64,000 bases of DNA from assembly GCF_037975245.1 (NCBI RefSeq), contig NC_092570.1:9115001-9179000 (forward strand). The letters are read 5' to 3'. The notes under the pieces are model-generated. The model had not been told where the DNA came from. It saw only the letters and a list, made by a program, of their open reading frames with translations, and did not search any database. Below, piece after piece: positions 62,493-64,000 of this stretch. Position 1 is the first letter of the stretch, and every line of letters begins with the position of its first letter. The translations under genes were made by a program, and so were the position numbers. Source of the DNA: Apostichopus japonicus. Taxonomy: Eukaryota; Echinodermata; Holothuroidea; Aspidochirotida; Stichopodidae.

Positions 62493-64000
62493 TCATATTC
62501 ACAATCAGTGGTGTAACTTTCAATATTTAATAGTCCAAAGAACCACCCCATCTTTTTGTTATGATTCGGTGGTCAAAATATGGTGAAAATGTGCTAGTTC
62601 AGCTGTTCACTTTCAAATGCAACAATTTTTTAAGAGGGAAACAGTGGTTGGAGCAAAGGATCAAAGAGGGCCACAATGACACTAATACCTAGATTGGGCA
62701 GAGTGCAGCGTCGATCTATAGGGTGTTCAAGCCTAAGGCCTTACGAGCCTGCATACCACAAAAGAGCAAGATTGTGAGTAAAATATATTTTTGGGTGGAC
62801 CATATGGAAATCATTGCCTGGCTGGACTTTGGACATGGACTGCCCTAATGAGAATCCTGATATGGGCTACTTTCCCCGCTTACCTTGAAACAGCTAAATT
62901 TTGTAGAACTTCTCTGAGTAGGTCTGGTTTTGCAAAATACACCATCCTCAACAGTGATTTTAAACACTTGTGCTTCACAGCTGGTCCCGCCTACAAAAGA
63001 GGTAAAAACAAGATTTTTTTTAGTAAATTGATACAATTTGAACCTGTACATAGTTCATGGAACAATGTAGTATTTGGATTTTGCATAACAAATAGCTAAA
63101 TTTAAGATTTAAGAATTTAAGATTACCAAGATTCTGTGTACTAAAACTGCTTTGCATGTCTCCATATGTGGTGCAATTTGGACGCTATGCTAGATTAATC
63201 ATTCTGTTGTGAGGTTCTTAAGATCCAACTAAGTGCCATGTAAAATACCAAACTCGACTAATTAGGATGAGGGTTTATTAGACCACATGTCTGGATTTCA
63301 TTCAGCTTTCAAGTCTCATATGGAGAGGAACACAGAAAAATGACTTGATCAAGTCTAAGATGACATCATACAGCTATGTGTGTGCTACATTTGCCCTTTT
63401 GTTTTTGCTGTATTTACTGCAACTTTTATTTCCTTTAAGGGTGATAGATTTTGCAAATGCTCTTAACATGACCTAAGGATGACAATTTGTTTAAGTGTCA
63501 TTTCTGCTAATATTGAACCTTGAAAAATGGGAAGCAAAACATAAAAGGTGTCAGATCCGTGTAGCACTCTTTCATCACAGACACGACTTTTCAGGATATC
63601 TCGCAAACAGAGCAAGATTTGTCTTAGCTGCTTGGAGGCGGTGGATCTCTGTCAGCTTAGCTAAAGATGATGGTTGGGTGTCTGTGTCTCCTAACAGCAA
63701 ATGACAGCTTTTTTATTTATTTTTTAGCCTAAGATCCTGCTAGGATCGAAACGTCAGGCCAACTTACTTTTACACATTCTCTTTCACAGGCTCTCTAGTG
63801 GATAAGCAGTTTTCTAACAGTTTTATTTTATTTTGCTTTTAAACAAGAGAGTGAAACTAGGGTTGAACGTACTGAAGAACTGTAGACTTCATAGAGAACA
63901 GCAAAGAGAGCTTTGATGAAAGATGCTGACAAATCTTGATTCTCATTCAGGAGTGCTAGTCTGGCATCCTCTGTTATCTCTTGTGCTGCTGTAAAACAAG
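38951..64000 (-). CDS. TRIP12: TRIP12-type HECT E3 ubiquitin ligase, 3' part (23 exons)
   Basis: Nuclear HECT-class E3 that transfers ubiquitin from an E2 through a catalytic cysteine. Known TRIP12 substrates include ARF and RNF168 in mammals. The 23 coding exons have GT-AG introns and consistent phases, totalling about 1,220 residues from an ARM-repeat segment to the C-terminus. Recognisable parts, in order, are the ARM-type helices ([15 protein letters not shown]), a serine-rich linker, the conserved mid-region ([45 protein letters not shown]), the K-box region, and the HECT domain from about [11 protein letters not shown] to QSFHLS. The catalytic cysteine is in [14 protein letters not shown]. 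The gene starts beyond 64000; the WWE domain is not in this window. Introns hold two large minisatellites and several transposons. Identity is near certain. Confidence 0.96.
39432..41519 (-). repeat. 87-bp minisatellite, about 24 units, in the last TRIP12 intron
   Basis: Units contain GGTACATGCTGGCTCATATC and repeat every 87 bp. Because 87 is divisible by three and no unit has a stop in one frame, the minus strand stays open for 722 codons (39420-41588). That frame repeats a 29-residue hydrophobic unit around [12 protein letters not shown]. Two unit types (isoleucine flanked by alanine or glutamate; serine or alanine before WGIV) alternate in a dimer pattern over about half the array. Both edge units share the same divergent bases. 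It lies between splice sites, so it is normally removed as intron. Confidence 0.93.
41693..41796 (-). CDS. TRIP12: TRIP12 exon (HECT C-lobe)
   Basis: Encodes [19 protein letters not shown] and [15 protein letters not shown]. Donor GTAAGT, phase 1. The 87-bp tandem array begins about 170 bp downstream in the following intron. Confidence 0.97.
41934..41968. repeat. (TA)n microsatellite
   Basis: A run of about 17 TA dinucleotides in a TRIP12 intron. Confidence 0.9.
42289..42580. mobile_element. TTAA-flanked MITE family, copy 2 (left end missing)
   Basis: Matches 13160-13522 and 56173-56537 from GTGTTAGACACCACCATCGA to the right terminus AATGCCTTTAA (TTAA at 42577-42580). The left terminus is lost. 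It lies in a TRIP12 intron, ten bases from the 3' end of a HECT exon. Confidence 0.78.
42591..42685 (-). CDS. TRIP12: TRIP12 exon (HECT)
   Basis: Encodes [20 protein letters not shown] and [11 protein letters not shown]. Donor GTGAGT, phase 2. A MITE terminus lies only ten bases beyond the exon, inside the intron. Confidence 0.97.
43224..43337 (-). CDS. TRIP12: TRIP12 exon (HECT)
   Basis: Encodes [20 protein letters not shown] and [18 protein letters not shown]. 38 codons, phase 0. Confidence 0.97.
43415..43575 (-). repeat. Interspersed repeat with CCATCTGGGCC block
   Basis: The minus strand shares GGCCATCTGGG, TTTCCACTGCGAATGCATTT and TGGGACACA with blocks in eIF4A introns (23440-23545, 26905-27000). 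GGCCC and TTGGGCCC strings recur. This shows a mobile or repeated family common to both genes. Confidence 0.6.
43815..44000 (-). repeat. Interspersed repeat carrying AGGTCA half-sites, copy 2 (partial)
   Basis: Contains TGACCCTTGACCT at 43860-43872 and blocks similar to 54900-55000, including a TACAAGTT end and the CTTCTTGAGATATTGTG block. It is shorter than the other copies. Confidence 0.55.
45351..45515 (-). CDS. TRIP12: TRIP12 exon (HECT N-lobe)
   Basis: Encodes [20 protein letters not shown] and [20 protein letters not shown]. 55 codons, phase 0 at both ends. Confidence 0.97.
46445..46609 (-). CDS. TRIP12: TRIP12 exon (HECT N-lobe)
   Basis: Encodes [20 protein letters not shown] and [17 protein letters not shown]. 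55 codons, phase 0. Donor GTACGG. Confidence 0.96.
47206..47360 (-). CDS. TRIP12: TRIP12 exon (HECT N-lobe)
   Basis: Encodes [20 protein letters not shown] and [18 protein letters not shown]. The [10 protein letters not shown] helix is typical of HECT domains. Phase 0 at the 3' end. Confidence 0.96.
47560..47783 (+). mobile_element. tRNA-derived SINE, copy 2
   Basis: Begins GGAGTGTTAGCTCAGTGATT (A box), then a B box in GGTCCAGAGTTCGAGTC, then the body seen in the copy at 30828-31049, ending near GGAGGATCTAGAATACA. It sits in a TRIP12 intron, antisense to the gene. The tRNA head differs at few positions from copy 1, suggesting fairly recent activity. Confidence 0.87.
48174..48387 (-). CDS. 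TRIP12: TRIP12 exon (HECT N-lobe start)
   Basis: Encodes [40 protein letters not shown] and [14 protein letters not shown]. The [11 protein letters not shown] motif marks the start of the HECT N-lobe. Ends in phase 1. Confidence 0.97.
48700..48853 (-). CDS. TRIP12: TRIP12 exon
   Basis: Encodes [20 protein letters not shown] and [15 protein letters not shown], then [10 protein letters not shown]. Donor GTATGT, phase 0. Confidence 0.96.
49051..49193 (-). CDS. TRIP12: TRIP12 exon
   Basis: Encodes [20 protein letters not shown] and [13 protein letters not shown], the conserved pre-HECT region. Ends in phase 2. Confidence 0.95.
49505..49768. repeat. Minisatellite of GATGAGTGGGTCCACCCACT-type units
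   Basis: About a dozen imperfect units of 18-20 bp alternate between GATGAGTGGGTCCACC and GGTTAGTGGGTCTGCC forms, making a 38-40 bp higher-order unit. It lies in a TRIP12 intron. Confidence 0.85.
49893..49935 (-). pseudogene. TRIP12: Partial duplicate of a TRIP12 exon
   Basis: On the minus strand it reads [12 protein letters not shown], matching the 3' part of the exon at 50096-50247 with few substitutions. It lies about 160 bp downstream. The upstream half of the exon and the donor are not preserved, so I call it a decayed partial duplication. Confidence 0.65.
50096..50247 (-). CDS. TRIP12: TRIP12 exon
   Basis: Encodes [20 protein letters not shown] and [20 protein letters not shown]. The acceptor after CTAACAG is chosen over a second AG 14 bases later, because only the first restores frame and the conserved DGVCP. 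A decayed copy of its 3' part lies near 49893-49935. Confidence 0.93.
50688..50763 (+). repeat. GGGA-rich simple repeat
   Basis: A purine tract of GGGA and GGGAGGGA units on the plus strand, with four or more G-triplets closely spaced (quadruplex-compatible). In the TRIP12 transcript it reads as a CU-rich tract. Confidence 0.9.
51309..51445 (-). CDS. TRIP12: TRIP12 exon
   Basis: Encodes [20 protein letters not shown], a lysine/glycine linker and GRKHDELWI. Donor GTGAGT, ends in phase 1. KHDELW is conserved in TRIP12. Confidence 0.93.
52095..53848 (-). repeat. 80-bp minisatellite built from a TRIP12 exon-intron junction, 22 units
   Basis: Each unit, read on the minus strand, holds the exon end (CAATCCTCTCGGAAGGGCAG through ACACATACAATATG), the donor GTAAATGTC and about 25 intronic bases. 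The first unit is the real exon end at 53800-53848; 21 further copies follow in the intron. Most units are 80 bp, with a few length variants. Units lack an upstream acceptor, so they cannot act as separate exons, but each keeps a good 5' splice site. Confidence 0.93.
53800..54017 (-). CDS. TRIP12: TRIP12 exon whose 3' end seeded the 80-bp minisatellite
   Basis: Encodes [35 protein letters not shown] and [18 protein letters not shown], then THTI plus two bases of tryptophan. The donor is GTAAAT after ATATG. The next exon supplies G-TAC, giving the conserved TIWY. The last 48 or so exonic bases, from 53800 to about 53848, are also the exonic part of each unit in the adjoining tandem array. Reading past the true donor meets an in-frame TAA at once. 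Confidence 0.95.
54520..55090 (-). repeat. Interspersed repeat carrying AGGTCA half-sites, copy 3
   Basis: Reverse-complement partner of about 32150-32860. Contains two exact TGACCTTTGACCT direct repeats, at 54814-54826 and 54963-54975. It lies in a TRIP12 intron. Confidence 0.7.
55306..55494 (-). CDS. TRIP12: TRIP12 exon (acidic segment)
   Basis: Encodes [38 protein letters not shown] and an acidic run [18 protein letters not shown]. Donor GTGAGT, phase 0. The reading frame stays open beyond the donor, but the family pattern and the next exon's phase support this end. Confidence 0.95.
55915..56109 (-). CDS. TRIP12: TRIP12 exon
   Basis: Encodes [32 protein letters not shown] and [15 protein letters not shown]. 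65 codons, phase 0 at both ends. Confidence 0.96.
56173..56537. mobile_element. TTAA-flanked MITE family, copy 3
   Basis: Complete copy with TTAA at 56173-56176 and 56534-56537 and inverted termini AAAGGGTTTGAAGACTC / GAGTCTTCAATGCCTTT. It lies in a TRIP12 intron, about 60 bp from the acceptor side of the exon ending at 56109. Confidence 0.82.
57154..57336 (-). CDS. TRIP12: TRIP12 exon
   Basis: Encodes [40 protein letters not shown] and [13 protein letters not shown]. 61 codons, phase 0 at both ends. Confidence 0.95.
58003..58112 (-). CDS. TRIP12: TRIP12 exon
   Basis: Encodes [20 protein letters not shown] and [17 protein letters not shown]. Ends in phase 0 at GTAATT. Confidence 0.94.
58701..58937 (-). 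CDS. TRIP12: TRIP12 exon
   Basis: Encodes [17 protein letters not shown], a glycine/proline linker and [16 protein letters not shown] and the WIK motif match the family. Ends in phase 1. Confidence 0.93.
59897..60117. repeat. CCCCTCCACCCTATAT minisatellite
   Basis: Imperfect units of 20-22 bp rich in C and T on the plus strand, hence G-rich (GGGTGGAGGGG) in the TRIP12 transcript. It starts about 120 bp after the donor of the exon at 60238-60461. Confidence 0.88.
60238..60461 (-). CDS. TRIP12: TRIP12 exon (basic and serine-rich linker)
   Basis: Encodes [19 protein letters not shown], likely nuclear-localisation-type basic clusters, then a serine-rich run ([19 protein letters not shown]). The donor GTAAGT follows the codon for alanine; ends in phase 1. 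Confidence 0.92.
60880..61075 (+). mobile_element. L2/CR1-like retroposon 3' end
   Basis: Contains TTAGAGCACTTTTGTGGATT and ACGCTTTATAAAATAAATTA, followed by ATT-rich repeats. This is the usual 3' end of L2/CR1-group LINEs and SINEs that share their tail. No coding part is present. Confidence 0.55.
61235..61406 (-). CDS. TRIP12: TRIP12 exon (linker)
   Basis: Encodes [13 protein letters not shown] and a threonine/serine-rich linker ending SDGVPQG. Low conservation is expected here. Donor GTAAGT, ends in phase 2. Confidence 0.92.
62206..62324 (-). CDS. TRIP12: TRIP12 exon
   Basis: Encodes [20 protein letters not shown] and [19 protein letters not shown], a highly conserved TRIP12 stretch. Ends in phase 1. 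Confidence 0.96.
62411..62490. repeat. (AT)n microsatellite
   Basis: An AT dinucleotide run of about 80 bp with one interruption, in a TRIP12 intron. Confidence 0.95.
62884..62990 (-). CDS. TRIP12: TRIP12 exon
   Basis: Encodes [20 protein letters not shown] and [11 protein letters not shown], an ARM-like helical segment. Donor GTAAGC, ends in phase 2. Confidence 0.95.
63873..63988 (-). CDS. TRIP12: TRIP12 exon (first in window)
   Basis: Encodes [19 protein letters not shown] and [16 protein letters not shown], part of the ARM-type region. Acceptor TTTACAG, donor GTACGT; begins in phase 1 and ends in phase 0. Confidence 0.93.

Overview
The window is nuclear DNA from an animal. It has spliced protein-coding genes with GT-AG introns, a tRNA-derived SINE, LINE fragments and many MITE-like DNA transposons, and no bacterial features. 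Gene content and repeat style suggest a marine invertebrate, perhaps an echinoderm-like deuterostome. That placement is inference, because no lineage-diagnostic locus is present.

Layout. (1) 1-16 kb is a transposon-dense, gene-free region. It holds hAT-type MITEs with exact 8-bp target-site duplications, a diverged inverted duplication (about 300-1460 versus 5408-8330), a dead L2/CR1-like LINE on the minus strand (11035-14708) interrupted by two MITEs, and a 791-bp TA-flanked palindromic element. (2) 16.8-29.8 kb (+) carries a complete ten-exon eIF4A gene. Its DEAD-box core is canonical, but a 499-bp second exon adds a DRG/RGG-rich N-terminal extension. Introns 1 and 5 each hold a 215-nt copy of what looks like the U17/E1/snR30 H/ACA snoRNA. 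A third repeat family occurs in introns 4, 8 and 9. (3) 30-39 kb contains repeats and probably the 3' end of the convergent gene. (4) 39-64 kb (-) carries the last 23 coding exons of a TRIP12-type HECT E3 ubiquitin ligase, about 1,220 residues. The 5' part (WWE domain and most ARM repeats) lies beyond position 64000.

Two large minisatellites lie in TRIP12 introns. The 87-bp array (24 units) stays open for 722 codons in the sense direction, in the intron just before the exon carrying the HECT catalytic cysteine. The 80-bp array (22 units) has a unit made from the 3' end of the adjoining coding exon, its 5' splice site and the first intronic bases. One real splice donor is therefore followed by about 21 near-identical copies.

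Functionally, eIF4A unwinds mRNA for translation initiation, and U17/snR30 is needed for 18S rRNA processing. Placing U17 in eIF4A introns would couple ribosome-biogenesis RNA output to expression of a translation factor. TRIP12 is a nuclear ubiquitin ligase and appears unrelated to its neighbour. Gene identities and exon boundaries rest on protein motifs, intact splice sites and reading-frame phases that agree from exon to exon. No alignment or database search was run.
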